Source: Sporothrix humicola
Taxonomy: Eukaryota > Ascomycota > Sordariomycetes > Ophiostomatales > Ophiostomataceae
Length of the DNA: 64,000 nucleotides
Direction: 5' to 3'
NCBI GenBank assembly: GCA_021396245.1
Contig: WNYE01000113.1
Location: forward strand, 45,871-109,870
Shown here: one piece after another, positions 51,518 through 62,005 of the stretch
Layout of the letters: the number at the start of each line of letters is the position of its first letter
How positions within the stretch are numbered: position 1 is the stretch's first letter
Notes under the pieces: generated by a model
What the model saw: the letters and a program-made list of their open reading frames with translations, nothing else
Databases searched by the model: none
What the model was told of the DNA's origin: nothing
Made by a program: the position numbers and the translations under genes

Positions 51518-53126
51518 ACCAACTTATGCAGCGATTTTTATATGACGGATACGTGAATAAAGAAATCTTGAAGGCCATGCAAATATTTTGTGCCATAAGC
51601 AGGTATCATGGTGCTTCAATGGTTGAAATCACTTCGTTTTTGTGTACAGTTTTGTAAGTATGGAACAGGTTGCAAGCTGTCAATAATTCAATTGTTACGA
51701 TAAATTTGAAGATGTGTGTTTCCGTGTATTGTTTTTAACGCGACCGTCCTGCGAAAATATTAGTTGCACCAATTGTTTACTTCTTGCAGAACACGGATTA
51801 ATTTTGGTTTCTTTTAATTGAATACGACTTACTTTTATGCGCCGTTACCGAATAAATCGTTATTCACTGCCGAATGCCATACACGTGGCGTCGTGCTTGC
51901 CTCTGATTAGACAGTCCAGAAGCTTTAGCCAAGGCTCTTGGTGTTCTTGGACGTTCTTCCAATTCTAGCTCTTTGCCAGGTTCCAGGCTCGTCCCTGACT
52001 ATGTTAGATCTGGGCAAGTTCTTGGCTGCTCCCGCAAGAGGCGTAAATGGCGTCCTAATGGTGTCCAAAAATCCAGAAAGGGCCCCAAAACCGTCGAAGT
52101 GAAAGCTAATCCAAAATCAATGCACAGCCTTGCGACAAAACAAGAATATGGAGGCCAGCATGGAGACCTCATCGACCAATCTCGCTGCAATAACATGTGA
52201 GCCGTGTATCCAGCCCCACGCCGGCGGCTTGGATTTCTCTTGGAACTCTCTTGGATACCACCACGGCGGCCACGCCACTCGTCCCTTTACTTGACAAAAG
52301 CAGTCACCGAGACTGGAAGTGAAAGCCCTCGGATGGAGTATTATCGATATCTGTCGGTGGGCCGTCCTGCTCATATGGAAAATGGAAAGATAAAAGGCCA
52401 GCACCTCCCACTCGCCAAGTTGTCGCCAAGTTCGCCAAGTTCGCCAAGTTGCTGAGTTGTCTTGGGAAAACCACCATTGCCTCGAGAAGGATTGCAAACT
52501 CGAAGGAAAGCATTGTCCGTCCGTTCTTTTCGAAGAAAGAAAGAAACTTTTTGTTACTCTTGTCGGGCAAAGAACCGAACCACCGGACGGCAAAGCAAGC
52601 AGAACGCGCACACGTGCCTCGACCCAACCCATGAAGCACGACCGAAGACGCAACTGAAAGGCAAAAAAATATCGATACGGGGATGACACGAGTCCTTGAA
52701 TGGGCGGCTTTTCCATCAGCCAAGACGACGCCGAGCGTTATGGAAGAAAATGAGAAAAGTATTCCCACCAAAATGTGAACCGAAATGCCCACCGAGAGAG
52801 TCCAGACGGATGGCATGTGGAAAGAAAGAGGGAAAACGTGCAGCTGAGAGGAGATGTACACGCATACCCGCATATATTGTCGTTTCTTGATAGTTCAGAG
52901 ATATAGATATAAGAACGGAGACACAGGCATGCAGATTATTCTTGGATCTGCTTCCATCCTGCTTCCATTCCTTCATCAGCAGCCGGCAGCTTCATCTACT
53001 ACTCGCGTTTGCATTTGTCGCCTTTGCAATACCGACAACTGAGACCCGGACGCCATTTAATATCTTCCTTATATTGCTTCATATTTTGCCGGTTATACAC
53101 GACCCTCCATCCTCACGTCCGTCACG
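51518..53126. other. intergenic region upstream of the phosphate transporter
   Basis: 1.6 kb with no supported gene. 51540-51860 is AT-rich 3' flank. CACGTG occurs at 51892-51897 and 52611-52616. A four-copy TCGCCAAGT tandem repeat lies at 52412-52449. Confidence 0.55.
52412..52449 (+). repeat. 9-bp tandem repeat TCGCCAAGT, four copies
   Basis: Copies at 52412-52420, 52423-52431, 52432-52440 and 52441-52449, with a 2-base spacer after the first. Confidence 0.85.
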
Positions 53127-55101
53127 ATGGTCCGTCTCCTCGAGTACAACCATCTCTTTGCGGTGGGCACGATCTTTGCCTTCCTCGATGCCTGGAACAT
53201 TGGTAAGAAGACTTCCTGCTCGGCACATAATTTTCAGTCTTCCCTTCCTGTCTTTTCTCTCTAACACCCCCTCCCCTCCCAGGTGCCAACGATGTCGCAA
53301 ACTCCTGGGCCACCTCGGTCAGCTCGCGCTCCGTCACATACCTGCAGGCCATGTGCCTTGCCAGTGTGATGGAGTTTTCCGGTGCTGTCGGTGTCGGTGC
53401 GCGTGTGGCCGACACGATCCGCACCAAGGTCGTCAACACAGAGCTGTATGCCGGCGAGCCGGGCGTGCTGATGCTGGGCATGGTCTGCGCCATTGTGGCC
53501 TCGTCGCTGTACCTGACCATGGCCACCAAGATTGGTTTCCCCGTCTCGACCACGCACTCCATCATGGGCGGCGTCATTGGCATGGGCATTGCTTCGGTCG
53601 GTGCCGGTGGCATCCAGTGGGTCGGATCTGGCGGTGGCACTGCTGTCGTCAACTCGGGTGTCGTCCAGGTTTTCCTGGCCTGGGTCCTGGCCCCCGGCAT
53701 CTCTGCCATTTTCGGCGCCATCATCTTTACGATTACCAAATACGTTGTCATGCTGCGGTCCAACCCCGTCTACAAGGCTTTGTTGACCGTCCCCGTCTAC
53801 TTTGGCATCACGGCCTCGCTGCTGACCATGCTTCTGCTGTGGAAGGGCGGCAGTTACACTGTGACACTCAACGATGCCCAGATTGCCGGTGTTATTGTCG
53901 GTGTCGGTGCCGCCTGGGGTCTTTTCATTGGCTTTTTCCTGTGCCCGTGGCTCTACTGCAAGGTCATCCGCGACGACTGGACCATCAAGGCCTACCACAT
54001 TGTCCTGGGCCCCCTCAACCTGCGTCGTCCCGAACCTGGCCCGCCTCCTCCGGGCTACCGTGGCACTCGCAACTTCTACCAGGGCCATCTGACCCAGGAG
54101 CAGCTTGATGAGCAGCGCGCCCGTGGCGTTGTCAGCGAGGAGCCGGCGCCATCCAGTCGCGGCAACGACGAGGAGGCCGCCCTCAGCGACATGTCGCCCG
54201 AGCTCAAGGGCAACAACACGCCCAACATTGCCAGCCTGTCCGAAGACGGTCTCCGCAACCGCCAGAACGGCCAGAACGGCGGACAGCTGCCGCCTCCCGC
54301 TGCCAGCAACGAGATTGAGCAGCCCAAGTCGTTGATTGGCCCCAAGCCCGACGGCAAGTGGCACACGGGCCCTGTTCTCTTCTGGTACTTCAAGCACGCC
54401 ATCTTCCGCGGCGTTGAGGTCGATGTTGTGAACTCGCAAAAGGACAAGCGCGACATGCTTACTGGCGACCTGGAGGCCATGCACGCCCGTGCTGCCCACT
54501 ACGACAACAAGAGCGAGTACATGTTCACCTTCCTGCAGGTCATGACGGCCGCCACGGCCTCGTTCACGCACGGAGCCAACGATATTGCCAACGCCATTGG
54601 CCCCTATGCCACCATTTTCCAGATCTGGAACGACGGTGCCATCCCCGAGAAGGGCAAGGCCGATGTGCCCATCTGGATTCTGGTCTTTGGTGCCGCTGCC
54701 CTGGTCATCGGTCTCTGGACTTACGGCTACAACATTATGCGCAACCTGGGCAACCGCATCACCCTGCACTCGCCTTCTCGCGGCTTTGCCATGGAGCTTG
54801 CCAGCGCTACCACCATCATCCTCGCCACTCGTCTGAGTAAGTTTGTTTCCCCCTCAAAAGGTTTTCTGCATCATGTTGGGTCAACAGTCACTAACCGTTT
54901 GAATTTTCAGAGCTACCCGTGTCTACGACGCAGTGCATTACGGGTGCGACCGTCGGCGTCGGCCTGTGCTCTGGCGACTGGCGCACCATCAACTGGCGCA
55001 TGGTCCTCTGGATCTATGGTGGCTGGATCATTACCCTGCCGTCGACTGGCCTGATTTCGGGCCTGCTGATGGCCTTTATCATCCACTCGCCGCGCTGGTA
55101 A
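53127..55101 (+). CDS. PHO89: Pho4/Pho89-type inorganic phosphate (Na+ or H+) symporter
   Basis: Join 53127..53202, 53283..54836, 54911..55101; 606 aa. Introns GTAAGA/CCCAG and GTAAGT/TTTCAG. The two PF01384 signature repeats are present: GANDVANSWATSV near the N-terminus (split by intron 1) and GANDIANAIGPYA in the second half. Each half also has the VSTTH/VSTTQ motif (FPVSTTHSIMGG; LPVSTTQCITGA). Ten to twelve membrane segments flank a central hydrophilic loop of about 130 residues rich in Gly/Asn/Glu. It imports phosphate at the plasma membrane under limitation in related fungi (Neurospora PHO-4). The coupling ion cannot be read from sequence. Confidence 0.95.
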
Positions 55102-55558
55102 GCGAGAGGAGAGCGAGAGAGAGACCCTCATCACATGAGATCGTGGTTTCCATGCCAAGACCGAGGAGTCACACAATTCTTCGAAGAAAATTTGAATATT
55201 TTGTGTGAAAAGTTTGTTACATTTCGATTTTTCCTTCTTCTTTTTTCACTCTTTGCTTTTCTCCCGCCTTTTCTAGATACAAGACATACATTATTGATAG
55301 CGGGACGTCCATCGTCCATCATATACCACATTTAATACGATCACTTTCTTCACATTGTTTTTTTTTCGAATTTTTTTTATTTGTAATATTAAGTGCTTCT
55401 GGTTTCTGATTTCTGGATTCTGAATCCCCCGGGTTTTATTGTGCTGCCTAGCTGTTTTGCTATCCTTCACCGATCCCCTGGTCTACATAATTAGTGACTG
55501 TTCTTGATTCGTTCTAAGAACATTCATAAAGCAGATACGTACCTTGTTCAAAACAAAA
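55102..55558. other. AT-rich convergent intergenic region
   Basis: About 460 bases between the phosphate transporter and HsbA stop codons, with T-runs at 55360-55380. No gene. Confidence 0.55.
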
Positions 55559-56092
55559 TTAGATGCCGTTGTCCAGAGAGAAGGCCTCGATCGCCTGGTC
55601 GAACGAGTCGCCGATGGGGGCAGCCAGGTTGGTGGCGATACCCTGCAGGGCCTCCGGGACCTTGGCAATGATGGCGGCACTCATGTCGTCCGAGGCGCTC
55701 TTCTGCTTCTTGAGGTCTATGAGGACGATGGGGGCAAGGAGCAGGTGCTCAAAGTCGTCATGAGCGTTGATGATGGCCTGCATGGTGCCGTTGACGGTGG
55801 TCGCCAGCGTCTGCACGGCCGTGGCGATGCTAAGAGCCTCCTGCGTGGTCAGCGGGGCGCTATCCTCGGCGGTGTCGGTGCCGTCATTGATGGCCGACAG
55901 AACGTGGAGGCTCTGCGTGACGATGGGGAACGATCCGAAAAGGCCGCCCGACCAGTCCTCGACAGTAGACTTGAGCTCCTCGGTCTCCGAGTCAACGTTG
56001 TTCAGAGCGTCGACAATGGCAGCACCGTCGGCGTAGGCCTTGCCGGCGAAGACGGCCACGAGGGCGGCCTGGGCGAGGGTAGAGAAACGCAT
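55559..56092 (-). CDS. hydrophobic surface binding protein A (HsbA) family, secreted
   Basis: Single exon, 177 aa from ATG 56092, where a signal peptide begins (MRFSTLAQAALVAVFAGKAYA). The mature part is nearly all helical with the HsbA/cell-wall galactomannoprotein pattern: repeated ALNNVDSETEELKSTV, GTMQAIINAHDDFEHL and SAAIIAKVPEALQGIATNLA, no cysteines. In Aspergillus HsbA binds hydrophobic surfaces and recruits cutinase-like enzymes; related proteins bind lipids or sit in the wall. An upstream in-frame extension reads leader-like sequence and was not used. Confidence 0.88.
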   Translation of the reverse strand: MRFSTLAQAALVAVFAGKAYADGAAIVDALNNVDSETEELKSTVEDWSGGLFGSFPIVTQSLHVLSAINDGTDTAEDSAPLTTQEALSIATAVQTLATTVNGTMQAIINAHDDFEHLLLAPIVLIDLKKQKSASDDMSAAIIAKVPEALQGIATNLAAPIGDSFDQAIEAFSLDNGI

Positions 56093-57889
56093 TTTGTCTG
56101 GTGGGGGATGGATGATAAAATGGTGATGGGACAAAATGTATGGATGAAGGAGAGGGAGAGAAAAGTCCAGAGTGCAGGTGGGAGAAGAGGTAAAAATCAA
56201 AATATGGGAATAGGGGGGAGGAGGCCAGTATAAAAGCGAAATAGAAAGGAAGGGACGATCGCCACCGCATTTGCTCTTACTCCGTGCTCTAGCAAAGAAA
56301 TATTCCTCACGTCACTACGAAAGAGGACCGAGCATGGGTTCTCAGCATGGGTGGTCATTAAACATCCTGGGGCCATGCCCATTCACTGTCGATCGCTGGT
56401 GCAACATAAGCAGCAAAGCTTGTGCTCATAGTATCGAAAGAGTTTTCAAGGCATTCAATCGTTCGAAGTATTCAAAGTACCCAAAGTACTCCGTGAATGA
56501 TGCATCGCCAGCGTAGCCCCGGACCAAGAAAAAGCTTTGGCCGGCTGTTCCCCATGGGCACATCTAAGCAGCATCTAGACACATCTGGGGACATTCTGGG
56601 GTTGCGACTGGTCCATCTGGGCGGATGTGGGCGGATTTGCGTGGATTTGTGCCGTTTTGTCAATCCGGGGGTACATCTCTCCTCGGCTTGGCCCTTTTTT
56701 GCATGGGTGAGGCAGGGAAACCGACACGTGAAGGGGGGAGTAAACATGTGAACGGGATGTTTCTCTGCCTTTTCCAGTTTTTTGTCAGTGGTGATCATGG
56801 CCAGAGTCTCTCCAGCGAACAAAGAAGCACATGAAATACACTGGGTCCGGCACACAATCGCGCAAAATAGCACAAAATAGCGCCCCTGCAGCCCTGGCCA
56901 CAGAGGGCTTCCCCGCCCGAAATTCTTGTTTCAAGTAGCATCACCATCCCTGTAGCACGGTACAGTGTGTGCGGGGAAATCAGACGGAGTATTTGGATCG
57001 GCACAAGTCGAATAAAGGGTGACTCGGGTGAGTATTACTGTGTAGACAGAAAACTCGGTACGCCTGCATTGTTGAGGATACTTTCAGCATTTGCAATGTT
57101 GTATTTTGCGTTTGCAACAACGGAAGACACGGAGAGGAAAGGGAAGAATTTTCATCTTAGGGCCTCAAATAACAAGGGACTCAAGGGTTTGGTCAAATAA
57201 GCTTAATAACAGAAACCATCATCGACAGGCAATAAATCAAGCCAAAGATGGTAAAAATAAGGAAGGAAAACTTGTCCGCGTCATCAGTTTTTGGTAAAGA
57301 GGACGGCCTCTCCCGGCAGGTATTTAGATGTACTGGATCTTACAAAACCCTCACCGGTCGAGGCGGTAAAAGAGATCACGCCTTCCTTTTTCAGAATGGC
57401 TGTTGCGCCGTTTCCTCACTTACAAGACCGGGAGGCTGACTCTTGTACATAGCATGTGTCAAATCGAGTCACATGACTCCAAGGGTCTAAAAGCATACAA
57501 GAATGAAAGTCTCACGTGTGTCGTGCACTTGCAGGCGAACACTTTGCACGTGACCTAATCTTATCGGATCTCTTATCTGGAGCTCTAGCTCCCCGCCATG
57601 ACTGCGAGAAATCTCCGTGACCGGTCGCACCTTCCCATTGAGCCGACGTAATCCAGGCTAATCCTCTCCAACGAGTCAACGACAGTTCTCGCCTCAGACT
57701 TTGTTGACTTTGCCTCTCGCTTCACCACTGGAGTTAGCTTTTGCCTCACCGTTTGGAGTCACACTTCACAATTAATTTTCACCGACGGTGATTTGAACAC
57801 CACCCACGGCCCAGCTCTCACCCCGCATTCATTCGTTTTCCAGCCGTTATCGATATCCAGTCACAGATCACAGATCACACATTGCAACA
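56093..57889. promoter_or_regulatory. divergent HsbA/QNS1 intergenic region
   Basis: 1.8 kb with no supported gene. CACGTG occurs three times (56725-56730, 57513-57518, 57547-57552). GGGCGGAT and CAAAGTAC words are duplicated near 56620 and 56475. The QNS1-proximal 300 bases are CT-rich. Confidence 0.55.
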
Positions 57890-60653
57890 ATGCATCTCGT
57901 CACTCTCAGCACGTGTAACCTCAACCAGTGGGCGCTGGACTTTGAGGGAAACACGGATCGCATCATCCGCAGTATCCACGAGGCCAAGAAGGCAGGCTCG
58001 AAGCTGCGTGTCGGCCCAGAGCTGGAAGTCTCCGGCTATGACTGCCTCGACCACTTTCTAGAGGTATGTTGAGCACTTTTGGGCGGCTCTGTAACCATCT
58101 TCATGATACTGATTCGATCAGGGCGACCTCTATCTGCACTGCTGGCAGCAGATGTACCGCATTCTCACGGACAAGTCATGCTACGACATCCTTCTTGATA
58201 TTGTAAGTTGGCCTTGTGACATATTGCTAGGTGAAATTCTTATTCTAACACGTACCAGGGCATGCCTGTGCTGCATCGTGGAAACCGTTTCAACTGCCGC
58301 GTGCTCGCTTTCAATGGCAAGATCATCATGATCCGGCCAAAGTTGTTCCTCGCATCCGACGGCAACTACCGTGAAAACCGCTACTTCATTGCGTGGCACG
58401 GTCCCCGCCATGTCGAGGAGTACTATCTGCCTCCCATGATGCAGGATCTCCAGGGATCGATCAAGGTCCCGATTGGTGACGCTGTCATCAGCACCCCCGA
58501 CACTTGTCTCGGTGCAGAGACTTGTGAGGAGCTGTTTACTGTATGTATCTCACGATCCCTCCACCCAATCAAGCATGCACGATACTGATATTCAACAGCC
58601 AAACTCGCCTCATATTGGCATGGGACTGTCGGGCACCGAGATCTTCACAAACAGTTCCGGCTCTCACCACGTAAGTTTTCTTGGGCGACCTCTAGAATGA
58701 ATTTCTAGAATGAATTCTCTCCGTCTTGATCTGTCTTGCTGACTTCATCTGTAGAGCCTAAGAAAACTTGATATCCGTATCTCGCTCATCCTTGAGGCCA
58801 CCAGGAAGAACGGCGGCGTCTACCTGTACTCCAACTGCCGTGGTGCAGGTGGAGAGCGTCTCTATTATGTACGTCTCATTATTCAAACACATTTTGATAT
58901 TGGCCAAAGCTAACTCGTGCTTCTCTAGGATGGCTGCTCGATGATTATTGGTATGCCTCTGACCAGGAACATGAAGCAGACATGCAGAATACTAACAATC
59001 ATCTAGTAAATGGAAACATCGTTGCTCAGGGCAGTCAGTTTTCTTTGGTAAGACACCACCCTCCCTCTGGGCACACCAAGGACATCGTTTTCTAACACAG
59101 GCAGAATGACGTCGAAGTTATCACGGCCACGGTGGATCTGGAGGAGGTCCGGTCATACCGTTTCACGCCGTCCCGTGGCATGCAGGCCATGCAGGCTCCG
59201 GCGTACCAGCGCATCGAGATCGACTTCAGCCTGGCAGACAACAAGCTGGGACTGGCCCCCACGAAGTCGCAGCCACCACGCTACCACCTTCCCGAGGAAG
59301 AGATCGCGCTCGGCCCGGCCTGCTACCTGTACGACTACCTCCGCCGGTCGGGCGCGTCAGGCTTCCTTCTGCCGCTCAGTGGTGGAATTGACAGCTGCTC
59401 GACGGCGGCGATCGTCTTCAGCATGTGCCGGCTTGCCATGGCTGCCGTTGCAGAAGGCAACGAGACAGTAATTGCCGATGTCAAGCGGTTGTGTCGCCAT
59501 GCCAAGACGTTCCCAAAGACTCCCGAGGAGTTCTGCAACAACATAATGCATACCATCTACATGGGCATGAAGACGCAGTCGAGCAAAGAGACCCGGCAAC
59601 GGGCCGAGACTCTTGCACGCGACATCGGCAGCCACCACACGGATATCAACATTGACGATGCCTTCCACTCCTTCAAGGGACTGTTGACCGATGCCACCGG
59701 CTTTGAGCCGAAGTTCAAGGTCTATGGCGGCGGCAACACTGAGAATCTGTAAGTCCAGCCTTATTCTCGTGGCACATAACCTTCTCTGCTGTTTGCTGAC
59801 TCTCGTCTTTGCCAGTGCCCTTCAAAATATCCAGGCTCGGTCTCGCATGGTTGCCGCATACGAGTTTGCCCAGCTCCTGCCCACCGTCCGCTTCGGCGAG
59901 GGTGCTGGTGGTCTCCTGGTTCTTGGCTCGGCCAACGTCGACGGTATGTGGTTCATCATCCTGTCACTCTCATTTGCAGCGCAGATAAACTAACAATACT
60001 CCCAGAATGCTTGAGAGGCTACCTCACAAAATACGACTGCTCAAGCGCTGATGTACGTGCTCCTACCACAGGCAGATTATTTTGACATGCTTCAGCTTGC
60101 TAACTCGACACAGATCAACCCCATTGGCTCCATCTCCAAGAAGGACCTGAAGCGCTTTATCGCATGGGCCGAGATCGAGTTTAAGCTGCCGATTCTCCAT
60201 GAGTTTTTGACGGCGGTGCCGACGGCCGAGCTGGAGCCCATCACGGGCGACTACGTCCAGTCCGACGAGGTCGACATGGGCATGACCTACGACGACCTCT
60301 CTACGTTTGGCGTCCTCCGCAAGGAGATGAAGCTCGGCCCTTACTACATGTTCCAGAAGCTCGTCCACGACTGGAAGGAAGAGCGCGGCCTTGAGCCACG
60401 CCAGGTGGCCGAGAAGGTCAAGAAGTTCTTTGCGTTTTACGCCATCAACCGCCACAAGATGACGACCATGACGCCGTCGGTGCACATGGAAACCTACTCG
60501 CCCGACGACAACCGCTTCGACCACCGGCCGTTCCTGTATCCGCGCATGTGGGACAACTGGTCGTTCAAGATGATTGACCAGGACGTCGAGCGTATGGAGG
60601 CGGCGGCGAAAGAGGCCGGCGAGCTTGAGCAGGCCGGCGCCGGCAGCCAATGA
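57890..60653 (+). CDS. QNS1: glutamine-dependent NAD+ synthetase
   Basis: Eleven exons: join 57890..58063, 58122..58202, 58259..58540, 58599..58670, 58755..58868, 58929..58950, 59007..59047, 59105..59748, 59816..59943, 60006..60052, 60114..60653; 714 aa, equal to the usual eukaryotic length. The N-terminal nitrilase-type glutaminase has Glu in GPELEVSGYDCLDHFLE, Lys in GKIIMIRPK and Cys in LYSNCRGAGGE. The synthetase half carries the ATP P-loop LPLSGGIDSCSTAA, GSANVDECLRGYLTKYDCSSAD and INPIGSISKKDLKRF. It amidates nicotinic acid adenine dinucleotide using ammonia channelled from glutamine, the final step of NAD+ synthesis. Exons 6 and 7 are only 22 and 41 nt. All joins keep frame and family motifs. 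Confidence 0.96.
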
Positions 60654-62005
60654 CGGAGGATGTGTCGTCAAGTAATGTTGTACATATGAATAGGAAGCAT
60701 CAATAAATGGCGTGTCTTTTTTACGTTCTCGGTTCCATCTGCTGACGTTCGACATTGTCAGTTGCTGCGTGCCTTGTGTTGACCAGTGCCTGATGTGTGA
60801 TACGGAATTGTAGAAGTTGCAAGAAGATCAGATGTGAATATGAAAAGTGCCTTTCAAGGTCTTCGGCATTCTCAACCTGCGCAAGCTCGACCATCTCATC
60901 TTGGGAGAAGGTCAATGCAAGGGGTAGAGTTGGATTACCAGATGATTTGATTCGATCATCATGTCGTGCAACATGGTTTGGGCTTTGTGTATTGTGTTGT
61001 CGGGGTGGAAAAAGGCAGATCTACTCACAAGTAGACGAGAATGGAAGATGGGATTTGTCGAGAATACGATGGCAAGGATGGATGAGGAGGCTTCGATCGG
61101 ATCGCATTGTCGGGGTCGAATCTACAAGTCACCATTGGCAGCACATCAACGTCAGCGGGACGGGAGAGGAGAGGTTCAGTGGATGCTCAAATCCAGTATG
61201 AAGAAATAGAAATGTCCAGTAGCTTCAGGTCATCGCCGCATCATGGGCGCCAGGCGCTCTTTCCCAGAAGAGAAAGAGGCGGCCCTCGTGACAATGGTTT
61301 TAATAACATGGGTGGAGTTCGATCTTGACACACGAATCGGAATCGTCAGGCAATGGGGCTTTCCTCCTGGCGATGACTTGAGTAAGAATATTTGTTTCCA
61401 TTGTGGTCGTTGAGGAAAAAAAGAGAAGAAGAGAAGAAGCGCGAAGAGAGCTGCGAAAAAATTTGCGCTAGATAAACATTTGGGCGTAGTGGGTTTCTGC
61501 CATTTCTGACCGCCTACTTATTACTTATCCTGTGCGCTAGTGTTTCTTCCAGTGCCAATCGCCTCGTCCAGTATTTCACGTGAGAGATTAGTAAGCTTGT
61601 GATTGCCGACCTTGGTTGCCAAACATGGCAACTGCGACTGACCTCTCCTGAATGAATTGAATTCCGTTCGCAACTCTCCTGATTTTTCACATGTCCTTTT
61701 TTATGATCCGAATTTTTTCAGAGATATAATGGAGTAAATTTGCGTGTCGCTGCTATTTTCCATATTTTTCGGTATACAAATCAAGAGAGTAACAAAATTT
61801 CCGAAATAATGAAAATCAAAAACAATTCGCATAAGAACAGTGCCTAACAAATGATAAATAAATGTCTTATTTGCGAAACAATCCATTGAACTATTAAAAT
61901 ACATCATAACATCAGGGGAATTTATTCGAAACAATTTTGTGAGCTGCAAAACAACGCTCAGTTTTTGCACACTGCACATCAAAACGCCAGACATGACAAA
62001 GACGC
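60654..62005. other. convergent intergenic region
   Basis: 1.35 kb between the QNS1 and GMC oxidoreductase stop codons. 61690-61960 is strongly AT-rich. Nothing gene-like is supported. Confidence 0.55.

Noticed and set aside
53261..54769. 502-codon frame antisense to the phosphate transporter
   Set aside because: Composition-driven shadow; the plus strand has both GAND signatures.
56725..57552. Three CACGTG words in the HsbA/QNS1 gap as a phosphate regulon
   Set aside because: CACGTG is expected about 16 times in 64 kb and also occurs in BZZ1 coding sequence and other gaps; no functional link to HsbA or QNS1.
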